DNA of 64,000 bases from Solirubrobacter deserti (GCF_027587175.1 NZ_JAPCID010000011.1:62001-126000), one strand, 5' to 3'. Shown: positions 14,649 to 23,133, numbered from the stretch's first letter. Numbers and translations are program-made. Notes: generated by a model not told the origin, from the letters alone.

Positions 14649-14798
14649 ATGGACGCCCCGCAACCCACGCCCGATCCGACGCCGCCGCCGAGCGACGCCG
14701 AGCACCTGGCCGAGCTCACGAAGATGAGCGTGGATTCCTCACGGACCTTCCTGGAGTTCCACTCGGGCGCGCGCTGGTTACGCCGCGACCGCGACTAG
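14649..14798 (+). CDS. Possible 49-residue hypothetical protein
   Basis: A short open frame starting MDAPQPTPDPTPPP, with a Pro-rich start and a helical, charged end (HLAELTKMSVDSSRTFLEF). Its third-position composition is coding-like. It lies between two leftward genes. The ribosome site is weak (AGG only). I recognise no family, and it may be chance. Confidence 0.3.
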   Translation: MDAPQPTPDPTPPPSDAEHLAELTKMSVDSSRTFLEFHSGARWLRRDRD

Positions 14799-14825
14799 CG
14801 CGGCCGCGACGAGAACCGCATCGAC

Positions 14826-16700
14826 CTACGGCGCCGTCGTGGACAGCGTGAAGGTCAGCGTCTTGCTGTAGGTGCCCGTGCGCAGCGGATCGGTCTCCTT
14901 GATCAGCTGCTTGAACGTGACGTCGACCTCGTCGTTGGAGACGGGGCCGTCCCACGACGTCTTCTCGAGCTCGACGCGCAGCGGCTCGGGCAGCGTGAAC
15001 GCGCCGTTGCTCAGGTGGCCGGGCGCCGAGACGCTGAGCGTCGCGTTGCCGGCGGTCGAGATGACGTTGGCCATCGTGGACGTCGTGTATTCGCGGGTCA
15101 CGCCCGGGACGAACGTGTTGAAGCTCGGCGTGCCGTTGAGCGTCAGCGACAGCGTCGCGGGCACGGTGCCGGTGACCTCGTTGCCCGGGAAGGTCGAGCT
15201 CAGGAAGAAGTTCGCCGGGGTCAAGCTGGGCTTGCCGGCCGTGCGCAGCCACTGAGTGAAGTAGACGTCCAGCTTGCGGAGGTTGGTGGCGTCGAAGCCG
15301 CCCCGGTCGCGCGCGATCCGCTTGGCCAGCTCGATGAACGCGTCGGTCGTGATCGTGCTGTAGCTGAACTCGTCGATCAGCGCGCGCTGGAAGGCCCAGA
15401 ACGCGGGCTCGCCGACGATCTGGCGGTAGCCCTCGAGCATGGCCGCGGACCGGTTGTAGGTCGGGAAGCTCGGGACGAACATGTTCTCGGGGCCGGGCAG
15501 CGCCGCCGGGATGTACTGCCAGTTCGGCGTTGCGTTCGCGTAGACGTTGGCGAACTGCTGCTGCGTCGTGATGCCGCCGTTCTCCTTGTTGCTCCAGTAC
15601 CAGTTCCACCACGTGGCCCAGCCCTCGTTGAACCACAGCTCGTCCCAGGTCCGCGGACCGATGCTGTCGCCGAACCACTGGTGGGCGATCTCGTGCGCGA
15701 GCGTGCCGTGCGGCACGGGGTTGGGCTGGCTGCTGGAGAAGTGCGACTTCGTCTGGGACTCGAGCGCGTAGTCGAGCTGCGCGTCCGCCGCGACCACGCC
15801 GTGCGACTCGAACGGGTACGGCCGCTGCAGTGCGTCGGCCATGAACTTGATGATGTCGTCCTGACGCTGCGTGCCCGTGTTCGCCGCGGTCTTCTGCTCA
15901 GGGCTGTAGGTGCTCTCGATCGCGTCGTAGAGCTCCAGCGGCGCGCCGCTCTTGCCGATCGCCAGCGGGGAGTTCCACTTCGTGTAGTCGAACTTGCCGA
16001 CGGTGGCGGTCGTCAGGTAGGTCGCCATCGGATAGTCGAGCGACCAGTTCCAGGTCCGCAGCCCGTTCGCGGCGGCCGGCTTGCCGGTCGCGTCGAGCGC
16101 GCCCGTGAGCTCACCGTTGGCGATCGAGATGTAGTCCTCGGGGATCGTGACGTGGTAGTCGTAGGTCGCCTTGTCGGCGGGATGGTTGTTGCTCGGGAAC
16201 CAGCCCATCGCGCCCATCGGCTCGTTGACCACGAACCCGCCGGTGGGGATGCGCGCCCAGCCCTCGGTCGAGTTGTCGGGATCGATGACCTCCAGCGGCG
16301 CGCCCGCGAACTTCACGATCGTCTGGAACACGCGCCCGTTGGCGATTCCGGCCGCGGGGGTGACGACGAGCTTGTCGTCCACGCGGGACGTCGTCGCGGC
16401 GGCACCGTCGATCGTGACCTCGGAGACCGTGTAGGCGCGCAGGTCGAGCGAGAACTCCGACAGGCCCTGCGTGGCCTTCATCGTGATCACGGTCTGCGAG
16501 CCCGGCAGCATCGCGTTGTTCACCGGGTCGTAGTTGAGCGTGACGTCGTAGTGCTGCGCGTCGTAGCCGCCGTTGCCGAGCGCCGGGAGCAGCCGGTCGC
16601 CCAGGCTGCGTGAGCCCGGCGAGAACTGCGCGAGCGCGGGCGTGCTCAGCGCGAGACTCGCCAGCAGCCCTCCGACAATGGCCAAAGGCCGACCCCTCAT
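14826..16700 (-). CDS. Secreted M1-family zinc metallopeptidase
   Basis: A 624-residue exported aminopeptidase-fold protein with a signal peptide (MRGRPLAIVGGLLASLALSTPALAQ). The zinc site is complete: HEIAHQWFGD with His336 and His340, and the third ligand Glu359 in WFNEGWA, exactly the M1 spacing. The exopeptidase motif GAMEN reads ALESQTK, so the N-terminus-binding Glu is kept but the motif is divergent. It should cut peptides outside the cell. ATG 16700 is supported by GGAAGGG; an in-frame start at 16781 would lack a clean signal peptide. A C-terminal beta-sandwich follows the catalytic part. Confidence 0.9.
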   Translation of the reverse strand: MRGRPLAIVGGLLASLALSTPALAQFSPGSRSLGDRLLPALGNGGYDAQHYDVTLNYDPVNNAMLPGSQTVITMKATQGLSEFSLDLRAYTVSEVTIDGAAATTSRVDDKLVVTPAAGIANGRVFQTIVKFAGAPLEVIDPDNSTEGWARIPTGGFVVNEPMGAMGWFPSNNHPADKATYDYHVTIPEDYISIANGELTGALDATGKPAAANGLRTWNWSLDYPMATYLTTATVGKFDYTKWNSPLAIGKSGAPLELYDAIESTYSPEQKTAANTGTQRQDDIIKFMADALQRPYPFESHGVVAADAQLDYALESQTKSHFSSSQPNPVPHGTLAHEIAHQWFGDSIGPRTWDELWFNEGWATWWNWYWSNKENGGITTQQQFANVYANATPNWQYIPAALPGPENMFVPSFPTYNRSAAMLEGYRQIVGEPAFWAFQRALIDEFSYSTITTDAFIELAKRIARDRGGFDATNLRKLDVYFTQWLRTAGKPSLTPANFFLSSTFPGNEVTGTVPATLSLTLNGTPSFNTFVPGVTREYTTSTMANVISTAGNATLSVSAPGHLSNGAFTLPEPLRVELEKTSWDGPVSNDEVDVTFKQLIKETDPLRTGTYSKTLTFTLSTTAP

Positions 16701-16752
16701 ACGAACCCTTCCATCCGTGGATGCGTGCCACCCCGCACGCCCATTGGCAGCG

Positions 16753-16781
16753 AAAGTACCGAGAGGACCGGCAGCAAACAA
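16753..16781 (-). promoter_or_regulatory. Candidate promoter of the M1 peptidase gene
   Basis: On the minus strand TTGTTT (16776-16781), a 17-base spacer and TACTTT (16753-16758) precede the gene. The start of transcription would be near 16746, giving a leader of about 46 bases. Confidence 0.4.
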
Positions 16782-16808
16782 GCAGACGGATGTCCAGTTG
16801 CCCCATGT

Positions 16809-17459
16809 TCACCCGGGTGGCGGAACCCGGACGTGCAGTTCGGCGACGAGCGCGCGAGGGTCCTGCTCGACGTGGTCGGCGCCGAACTCGAGCGCGGTCG
16901 CGCGCGTGCTCGCCGTCCAGAACTGGCCGCCGGCGACGATCAGCGGGCGCGGGTCGAGCGCCCTGAGCGCGCGGAGCACCTCCGCGACGCCGTCGAGCGC
17001 GCTCGCTGTAGCGGTCGAGAGGGCGACGAGATCCGGCTGCTCGTGTTCCACGAGCGAGACGAGGTCCACCGCCGGGACGCCCTGCCCGAGCAGCATCACC
17101 TCCCAGCCGTCGGCCTCCAGGAAGTCCGCGACCATCCGCGAGCCGACCGCGTGCTGCTCACCGGGCGTGCCGGTGACGATCGCGAGCCGTCCGTCCCGCG
17201 GAGGGCGCTGAAGCCGGCGCGAGAGGCCGTCGAGGATCGACTGCACCACGGCGGTCGCGTAGTGCTCCTCGGCGACGTTGATCTCGCCCATCGCCCACTT
17301 GTGCCCGACCTCGCGCAGGGCCGGGGCGAGCACGTCGAGGTAGAGGTCCGGAACCGGCGTGCCGTTGTCCAGCGCGGCCTCCACCGCCCGCCGCGCGCGC
17401 GCGGAATCACGAGCCAGCACGGCGTCAAGGAAGTTGGCGCGATGCTCGTCCAGGCTCAC
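16809..17459 (-). CDS. Stand-alone cobalamin-binding protein, CarH/MetH-type cap plus B12 domain
   Basis: A 216-residue cytoplasmic protein with two parts. Residues 1-85 form a four-helix cap like that of methionine synthase and CarH. Residues 90-216 form a Rossmann B12 domain with GEQHAVG (cobalt-ligand His103), LSTATASAL and IVAGGQFW. Trp55-x9-Glu65-His66 matches the Wx9EH motif of light-sensing CarH and LitR proteins. It lacks their MerR-type DNA-binding domain. No methyltransferase is nearby. The GTG at 17459 lacks a ribosome site, and TTATAT lies 10 bases upstream. The likely role is a B12 sensor or photosensor acting through another protein. Confidence 0.82.
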   Translation of the reverse strand: MSLDEHRANFLDAVLARDSARARRAVEAALDNGTPVPDLYLDVLAPALREVGHKWAMGEINVAEEHYATAVVQSILDGLSRRLQRPPRDGRLAIVTGTPGEQHAVGSRMVADFLEADGWEVMLLGQGVPAVDLVSLVEHEQPDLVALSTATASALDGVAEVLRALRALDPRPLIVAGGQFWTASTRATALEFGADHVEQDPRALVAELHVRVPPPG

Positions 17460-17734
17460 CGCGCCCGGAATATAACCCTGGACTTCCGACGGGTGGCGGT
17501 ACAAAGCCCGGAGGCGTAACGTCAAAAAACATGACGCCGCCGCCTCAGCACGACAAGGAGCCGAAGGCCGCGCCGCTCGAGAACGCCGACGCCGCGCGGC
17601 ACCTCCAGCATCTCGGCATGGACGCGAACGCCGCAAAGACCTCGCGGCCTACCACTCCGGGTTGTACGCCGCGTTCAGACCGCGTTAGGGATTCCCCTGA
17701 TGCGCCGGGAGGCTTGCGGGCGCAGCATGACGGC

Positions 17735-19231
17735 ATGCTCCCCGTCCTCCGCCTCCTCGTCGTCTCACTCGGTGTCCTGCTGATATCCAGCTCGGCCGCG
17801 CAGGCGGCCTCCAAGTCGCTCGCGCTGCCCGCCGAGGGCCAGGTCGCCGTGACCTTCGCATCCGGCGTCAAGAGCGTGAAGGTCAAGTCCGCGCCGGCGG
17901 GCGTGACGGTGGCCGGAGGCGTGAAGGGCGGCAAGCTGGCCGTGGCCGTGGTGCGGCCGCGGGGCGCGGCCGCGAGCGGCAAGGTCGTGCTCACGCTCAA
18001 GGGCAAGGCGAAGGGCGCGAAGACGGTCGCGGCCGCGCTCGACGGCGGCAAGGCACCGGTCTGCGCCGGCCTCGACAAGCTGCTGGCCAAGCGCCTGAAG
18101 GGCACCGCCGACGTCAAGGGCCTGGCGGCCGTGCTGGCGGCGAAGCTGTGTGGCCGGCCCGCGCCGGCGGACGCCGCGGCGACGCTCGGCGCCCTCGGGC
18201 TCGGGGCCGTCGTCGCGCCCGCTCCGCCCGCCGCGTCCGGCGTTCCCGCGCCCGCCACGCCCGCGGCGGGCGGCCGCCTCAATCAGCCGGGTCCCGGCCC
18301 GACCCCGACGCCGCCGGCCGGTGGGGGCAAGCCCTGCACGAACGGCGCCGACGACGACAACGACGGCCAGACCGACCTCGAGGACCCGGGCTGCGCCGAC
18401 GGCAGCGACGGCTCGGAGACCGGGGAGGTGCCGGTCTCGGCCGAATGCCTGGACAACCGCTCGGGCGTCGGTCAGGGGGAGGCCGACAACGAGCTGACCG
18501 TCGGGATCAACCGCTGCGGTCAGTTCACCAGGGTCCGCGTCGACGCCGCGCCCGGCGTTGCGTCCTGCGAGATCTTCACCGGCGGCGTGCCGTGGACGTG
18601 CACGGCGTCGGCGGGGCGCGGCGTTGCGACCGGCCCGGCGATCGACACCGCGGACGCGCTGGTCAAGCTGACCGGGCCCGCGAACTGCGCCCGCAAGGTC
18701 ACGCTCGCGCTGTATCGCCCGAACGGCGAGGTGGCCGAGCTGCACACGGCGATCCGCGGCTGCGGCGCCAAGCCCGCGTGCGAGAACGGCAAGGACGACG
18801 ACGGCGACGGGATGATCGACGACCACTTCGCCGAGGGCGCGACCGACCCGGACCCGGGCTGCTCAGCGACCGACGACACGACCGAGAACTCGGAGATCCC
18901 CGCGCCGGCGGGCTGCCGCATCGACCTGGGCGTGTGGGACGACGAGGGCTTCGTGCCGGGGGCGATGACACAGGGCTGCGGCGCGATCCAGGGCTTCTGG
19001 TTCCGCGCGCCGGGCACCGTCCAGCGCTGCGTCTACCGGCTGGGGGAGGGCGCGGACCTGGCGTGCCAGAAGGTGCGGCAGACCGGCGGGACGATGTTCG
19101 ACATCACCGCGGAGGACCTGCGCGTCGGCGTCGAGCTCACCCAGGCGGTCCGCTGCGAGCCGATGACGCTCGCGCTGATCAAGGACAACCACCAGACCTG
19201 GTTCTTCCGCGGCACGCTCAACGGTTGCTGA
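17735..19231 (+). CDS. Secreted protein with two calcium-type Asp-rich loops
   Basis: A 498-residue exported protein of unknown function. A signal peptide (MLPVLRLLVVSLGVLLISSSAAQA) is followed by an Ala/Lys/Gly-rich beta region (to about 170), a Pro-rich linker, then two modules. Each module opens with a Cys and a loop NGADDDNDGQTD or NGKDDDGDGMID, of DxDxDG calcium-binding type, and contains paired Cys. ATG 17735 is chosen for the signal peptide. The frame stays open back to 17531, but that would add 68 residues before the signal. It is divergent from the B12 protein gene and its stop overlaps the convergent M55 gene by 14 bases. Confidence 0.62.
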   Translation: MLPVLRLLVVSLGVLLISSSAAQAASKSLALPAEGQVAVTFASGVKSVKVKSAPAGVTVAGGVKGGKLAVAVVRPRGAAASGKVVLTLKGKAKGAKTVAAALDGGKAPVCAGLDKLLAKRLKGTADVKGLAAVLAAKLCGRPAPADAAATLGALGLGAVVAPAPPAASGVPAPATPAAGGRLNQPGPGPTPTPPAGGGKPCTNGADDDNDGQTDLEDPGCADGSDGSETGEVPVSAECLDNRSGVGQGEADNELTVGINRCGQFTRVRVDAAPGVASCEIFTGGVPWTCTASAGRGVATGPAIDTADALVKLTGPANCARKVTLALYRPNGEVAELHTAIRGCGAKPACENGKDDDGDGMIDDHFAEGATDPDPGCSATDDTTENSEIPAPAGCRIDLGVWDDEGFVPGAMTQGCGAIQGFWFRAPGTVQRCVYRLGEGADLACQKVRQTGGTMFDITAEDLRVGVELTQAVRCEPMTLALIKDNHQTWFFRGTLNGC

Positions 19232-20036
19232 GGTACACGGCGCGCCACGCCGCCCACCAGCTGTCCGCGGTCGCCTCGATCGTCCGCGGCCCGGTCACCG
19301 CGACGTCGGTGCGACCCCGGTACGGGTCAGCCTGGTCGGCGGTGTTGAGCTGCACCGTGATCGTGCAGGGCGCCCCGGGGTCGTAGACCGGGGCGTCCTG
19401 CGGGGCGGCGAGCGCCGCGCGCACCGCCTGCTCGAGCTCCTCGCGAGCGCGCGCGGGAGCGTGATGCCGGGCGCTGTAGCGCCCGAGGGCGGTCTTGACC
19501 GCGAGCGTCTGCAGACCGGGGCCGAGCAGCGCGGCGGCCTCGGCGCACACGACGTCGTCGCCGGTGACCAGCGCCACGGGACAGTTCCACGTGCCGCACA
19601 GCGCCGCGTTGATGCCGACCTCGCCGACCTCGACGCCGTTGAAGTAGAGGGCGTGCCAGTTGGTCGAGCTGACGGTGTGCGAGAGCACGCCGCGCTCGGC
19701 GCCGGCCATCGCGTGCTGGCCGACCAGCAGCGCGACGTCGCAGCCCTGCTCCAGGAAGCCGGTGTACTCGGTCCAACGCGTCTGCACCACGAAGTCCGCG
19801 CGCGGGTCCAGGCGCTCCGGGACGAGGCTGTTGAACGCGCGATCGCCGCCCGCGCCGTGGCAGTCCATCACCACGACGTCGGTCGCACCCGCCGCGAACG
19901 CCCCGCGCACGGCGGCGTTGAGCTCCTCCGTGTAGAGCAGCCGGCCCTCCTCGTAGGCGGGCCGCCCGGCCAGCACCTGATCCCACCGGCAGATGCCGGC
20001 GACGCCCTCCATGTCGGCGATCACGAAGACCTTCAC
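19218..20036 (-). CDS. M55-family D-aminopeptidase (DppA-like)
   Basis: A 272-residue zinc peptidase of the DppA family, which removes D-amino acids from peptides. Its motifs are DMEGVAG at the N-terminus, DCHGAGG in the middle, and the stretch VGQHAMAG...LSHTVSSTNW, all family metal-site or catalytic segments. GTG 20036 (VKVFVIADMEG) gives the usual family length; the frame is open further up but yields only Arg-rich nonsense. No signal peptide is seen. It may act in turnover of D-amino-acid peptides from the wall. Confidence 0.88.
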   Translation of the reverse strand: MKVFVIADMEGVAGICRWDQVLAGRPAYEEGRLLYTEELNAAVRGAFAAGATDVVVMDCHGAGGDRAFNSLVPERLDPRADFVVQTRWTEYTGFLEQGCDVALLVGQHAMAGAERGVLSHTVSSTNWHALYFNGVEVGEVGINAALCGTWNCPVALVTGDDVVCAEAAALLGPGLQTLAVKTALGRYSARHHAPARAREELEQAVRAALAAPQDAPVYDPGAPCTITVQLNTADQADPYRGRTDVAVTGPRTIEATADSWWAAWRAVYLSNR

Positions 20037-20092
20037 GGGCCGCAAGTGATACCCATTGACCGCCAGGGAGGCACCCCGGACCGTTGACCGCC

Positions 20093-21316
20093 ATGAGCTT
20101 CTGCCCCAACTGCGGCGCGCACGTCGACGCCGGCGCGAGCGCCTGTCCGTCCTGCCGGGCACGCCAGGAGCAGTTCGTGGTGCCGGCGTTCATCGCCGCC
20201 GTGATCGCGGGCACGACGGCCGCGGTCGTCGTGCTCGTCGCGGGGCTGCTGATCGCGCTCGTCACACCCGACTCGTCGATCGTGGGCGTCGCCGGCGTGG
20301 ACGCGTCGCTGCTCATCGAGACCTGCCGGCAGGCGGTAGGGACGCTGCTCGCGCCGATGGTGGAGCCGGGGACGTTCCTGCTCGCGGGCAGCCGGCGCAT
20401 CCACCCGATGGTGCTCCTGGCGATCCCGCTCGCGGCGCTCGCGCTGGCGACGCGCTGGCAGCTGCCGCGCACGGCGGGTGCGCCGGCCATGGCGCGCTTC
20501 GGCTGGGCGCTGTTGATCGCGCTGCCGTTCAGCCTCCTCGCGTTCGGGTTCGCGCTGATCGGGGGCGAGACGGAGAGCACCCAGGTGTCGGTGTCCGCCC
20601 TCAGCACGCTCGCGGTGGGCGTGCTGTGGGGGCTGCTCGGCGGCGCGATCGGCGCCGCATCCGCGCTTCCCACACGCGAGCTCATCACGCTGTCGCCCGT
20701 GGGCGCGCGCGTGCTGGCCGCCGTGCGCGCGACACTGCGCCCGCTCGCCGGCGTCGCCCTGGTGAGCACGGTGCTCGCGCTCGCCGGCTGGCTCGTGCAG
20801 ATCGGCGCCAACGCCGGTGACGTCCGCAGCGGCCGGTCGACGGCGACCGCGCTGATCGAGGAGACCGTCTACGCCGCCGAGCACGGCATCCACCTCACCG
20901 CGCTCAGCGCGGGCGCGCTGTTCCGCCCGGACGCGCCGGCGACCGTCGGGTTGCCGTTCCCCGTCGAGGACCCCAACGCGCTCCCGGGTGACTTCCGCAT
21001 CTTCAGCTACCAGGACGCGCTCTCGGACGCCGTCTTTCTGCCCGCGCTCGTCGTCCTGCTGTGCGTGATCACGCTCGGCGCGCTGTACGGCGGGTTCGCG
21101 GCCGCTCGCGCGGCGGGCGCCGAGCGTCCGGCGACGGCCGCGGCCTGGGGCGCGCTCACCGGTCCGGTCTGGGCGCTCGCGATGGCCGTCGCCGTCGTGC
21201 TCGCGGGCGGGCTGTTCCACGGCGACGCGGCGGACGGCTCGGTCTTCGGCCTGTTCCTGGTCGGCGGCGCGCTGCTGGGCGCGGCGGGCGGCGCGCTCGA
21301 GCGCGTACGCGCCTGA
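20093..21316 (+). CDS. Zinc-ribbon polytopic membrane protein
   Basis: A 407-residue integral membrane protein. The N-terminus is a zinc ribbon (CPNCGAHVDAGASACPSC). At least seven hydrophobic segments follow, including FIAAVIAGTTAAVVVLVAGLL and the C-terminal Gly/Ala-rich helices. No catalytic motif is visible. Such zinc-ribbon membrane proteins are common in actinobacteria and largely uncharacterised. ATG 20093 is preferred over an upstream TTG at 20084. It is divergent from the M55 gene, with only 56 bases between them. Confidence 0.7.
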   Translation: MSFCPNCGAHVDAGASACPSCRARQEQFVVPAFIAAVIAGTTAAVVVLVAGLLIALVTPDSSIVGVAGVDASLLIETCRQAVGTLLAPMVEPGTFLLAGSRRIHPMVLLAIPLAALALATRWQLPRTAGAPAMARFGWALLIALPFSLLAFGFALIGGETESTQVSVSALSTLAVGVLWGLLGGAIGAASALPTRELITLSPVGARVLAAVRATLRPLAGVALVSTVLALAGWLVQIGANAGDVRSGRSTATALIEETVYAAEHGIHLTALSAGALFRPDAPATVGLPFPVEDPNALPGDFRIFSYQDALSDAVFLPALVVLLCVITLGALYGGFAAARAAGAERPATAAAWGALTGPVWALAMAVAVVLAGGLFHGDAADGSVFGLFLVGGALLGAAGGALERVRA

Positions 21317-21393
21317 CTTCGTGCCCAGCCGTTACAACCTTCCAAAGTGGTGATGCATTCCTTGCACGCCGCGTTTAGAGTCGGCGGTTGTAA

Positions 21394-22566
21394 ATGGAGA
21401 GTGCGTCCCATCTCCAGCGGATCAGCTGCCACTGCGCGGCGATCGCCCGCCGCATGGACCTCGACGACGAGCTGATCGGCGCCGCCAGCCGCCTGCACGA
21501 CGTCGGCATGAACGGCGTCGCCGACCGCCCGCTCCCGCTCACCGGCCCGGAGCGCCAGGCGCTCGAGCAGCACCCCGAGACCGGGCACGCGATGCTCGCC
21601 GGCTCTGGCCAGCCGGCGTTCGAGCTCGCGGCCGAGATCGCCCTCACCCATCACGAGCGCTATGACGGCCAGGGCTACCCGCGCAGGCTGCACGCGGAGG
21701 AGATCCCGCTGGCGGGCCGGATCGCGGCCGTCGCGGACGCGTTCGACGCCCTCACGACCGACCGCGTGTACCGGCCCGCGGGGACGGTCGAGCACGCCGT
21801 CGCCGCGCTCCGAACCGAGCGCGGCGGCCAATTCGACCCGACCGTCCTCGACGCGTTCATCGACTGCCTCGACGCCGCCGTCGCCGCACTCGAGCGCCAC
21901 CCCCCCGAGCCGCCGGTCGCGCCGCTCGACGAGACGTTCCTGACGCTGCAGGCCGCGGCCGAGGCGCTGCGCATCAACCCGAGCCGACTGCGCCGGTGGT
22001 CGGACGAGGGCCGCATCGAGACCCAGCGCACGCTGGGCGGCCACCGCCGCTTCCCGCTCGCGGCCGTGCGCCGGCTCGCGGACGAGATCGGCGTCCAGCC
22101 GGTCGTGCGCCCGATCGACCCGCCCGACGACCCGGTGCTCGCGCTCGCCGAGACGCTGCGCACGCACGGGCCCAGGCTCGCCGCCGCGGCAAGCGCCTCC
22201 ATCTACCGCGACGGCCCGCGCGGCTGGTTCGCGAGCAGCGACGCCGAGATCGTGATCGGCGAGTGGATCGACACCCTCGCCGAGTGCTGCGCCCGGGGCC
22301 GCTACCTCGCGGCCGGGACGGCCTCCGAGGGCCTGATGCGCTACGCCCACGTGCACGCGGCGTCGCTGCTCGAGCGCCACCTGTTCCTGGAGCGCTTCGC
22401 GCAGCTCACGCTGCGCGTGATCGTCCGGGGGGAGCGCTCGCGCGAGGAGATCAGCCAGGCGCGGCAGGTGTTCAGCGCCATCCAGCAGCACCTGCTCGAC
22501 GTGACGCGCCCGACAGGATTCGAACCTGTGACCTCGCGCTCCGGAGGCGCGCGCTCTATCCACTGA
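21394..22566 (+). CDS. HD-GYP phosphodiesterase-type protein with MerR/excisionase-type helix-turn-helix
   Basis: A 390-residue protein. HD-GYP domain at 1-165, with LHDVGM (the HD pair), HHERYDGQGYP (the GYP motif) and DAFDALTTDRVYR. This family hydrolyses c-di-GMP. The Lys usual in HDxGK is Met here. At about 185-235 lies an excisionase/MerR-type DNA-binding motif (SRLRRWSDEGRIETQ, GGHRRF), then a helical region. The protein begins directly at the HD fold, and a TAA immediately upstream blocks any earlier in-frame start. The last 20 or so codons are antisense to tRNA-Arg. It could be a c-di-GMP-linked DNA-binding regulator. Confidence 0.78.
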   Translation: MESASHLQRISCHCAAIARRMDLDDELIGAASRLHDVGMNGVADRPLPLTGPERQALEQHPETGHAMLAGSGQPAFELAAEIALTHHERYDGQGYPRRLHAEEIPLAGRIAAVADAFDALTTDRVYRPAGTVEHAVAALRTERGGQFDPTVLDAFIDCLDAAVAALERHPPEPPVAPLDETFLTLQAAAEALRINPSRLRRWSDEGRIETQRTLGGHRRFPLAAVRRLADEIGVQPVVRPIDPPDDPVLALAETLRTHGPRLAAAASASIYRDGPRGWFASSDAEIVIGEWIDTLAECCARGRYLAAGTASEGLMRYAHVHAASLLERHLFLERFAQLTLRVIVRGERSREEISQARQVFSAIQQHLLDVTRPTGFEPVTSRSGGARSIH

Positions 22567-22577
22567 GCTACGGGCGC
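22505..22577 (-). tRNA. tRNA-Arg (anticodon CCG)
   Basis: A complete cloverleaf on the minus strand: acceptor GCGCCCG/CGGGCGC, D arm GCTC-AGTGGATA-GAGC, anticodon stem CGCGC/GCGCG with loop CTCCGGA (anticodon CCG), T arm ACAGG-TTCGAAT-CCTGT, discriminator G. The 3' CCA is not encoded. It overlaps the 3' end of the HD-GYP gene on the other strand by 62 bases. Confidence 0.96.
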
Positions 22578-22603
22578 TCGGGGCCGCTAGCTTAGCGGTC
22601 TCC

Positions 22604-23086
22604 GTGCTCCTTGCGGTGATCTCCGACACGCACATGCCGCTCGGGAAGCGCCGCCTCCCGGTCGAGCACCTGGTCGGCGCGGACGCGATCCTGCACGCGG
22701 GGGACTTCTCGGCGCGCTCCGTGCTGGAGGAGCTGCAAACGCTCGGACCGCCGGTGCACGCGGTGCGCGGGAACGTCGAGGACCCGTGGATCCACACGCA
22801 CCTGCCGCTCCAGCGCACCCTCGAGTTCGCCGGGGTGCGGATCGGGATGATCCACGACGCCGGCCCGGCCGCCGGGCGGCTCGCGCGGCTGCGGCGGCGC
22901 TTTCGGGACGAGGACGCGGTGATCTTCGGCCACTCGCACATCCCCCTGCACGAGACGGCCGAGGACGGGTTCCAGATCTTCAATCCCGGCTCACCGACCG
23001 AGAAGCGGCGCCAGCCGAAGTTCACGATGGGGTACGCGCGGGTCGACGATCGAACCGTCACGTTCGAGCTCGTCGAGCTCGGCTAG
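22604..23086 (+). CDS. YfcE/MJ0936-type metallophosphoesterase
   Basis: A 160-residue cytoplasmic calcineurin-like phosphoesterase. All metal motifs are present: SDTHM, AGDFS, GNVED and FGHSHIPL. Members of this small family hydrolyse phosphodiesters; the substrate is not known. It starts with GTG (VLLAVISDTH), 27 bases after the tRNA gene, so the tRNA promoter region overlaps this 5' end on the other strand. Confidence 0.88.
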   Translation: MLLAVISDTHMPLGKRRLPVEHLVGADAILHAGDFSARSVLEELQTLGPPVHAVRGNVEDPWIHTHLPLQRTLEFAGVRIGMIHDAGPAAGRLARLRRRFRDEDAVIFGHSHIPLHETAEDGFQIFNPGSPTEKRRQPKFTMGYARVDDRTVTFELVELG

Positions 23087-23097
23087 ATCGCTTGCGA

Positions 23098-23133
23098 ATT
23101 TCATCGGTTGATGAAATCATCGGTTGATGAATT
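23098..23133. promoter_or_regulatory. Tandem palindromic operator and promoter of the ABC exporter / TetR operon
   Basis: The 15-base unit TCATCGGTTGATGAA occurs twice (23101-23115 and 23117-23131). Each holds a TCATC-GGTT-GATGA palindrome; the first extends to 8-base arms, ATTTCATC/GATGAAAT. TTGCGA (23092-23097), a 17-base spacer and AATCAT (23115-23120) form a possible promoter. The operator covers this promoter and the ATG at 23127. The TetR protein encoded by the third gene is the obvious binder. Confidence 0.75.

Noticed and set aside
22500-22580. The peptide TGFEPVTSRSGGARSIH as a conserved protein motif
   Set aside because: This is the well-known false peptide from the antisense of tRNA genes. 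It is reported only as an overlap, not as a domain.
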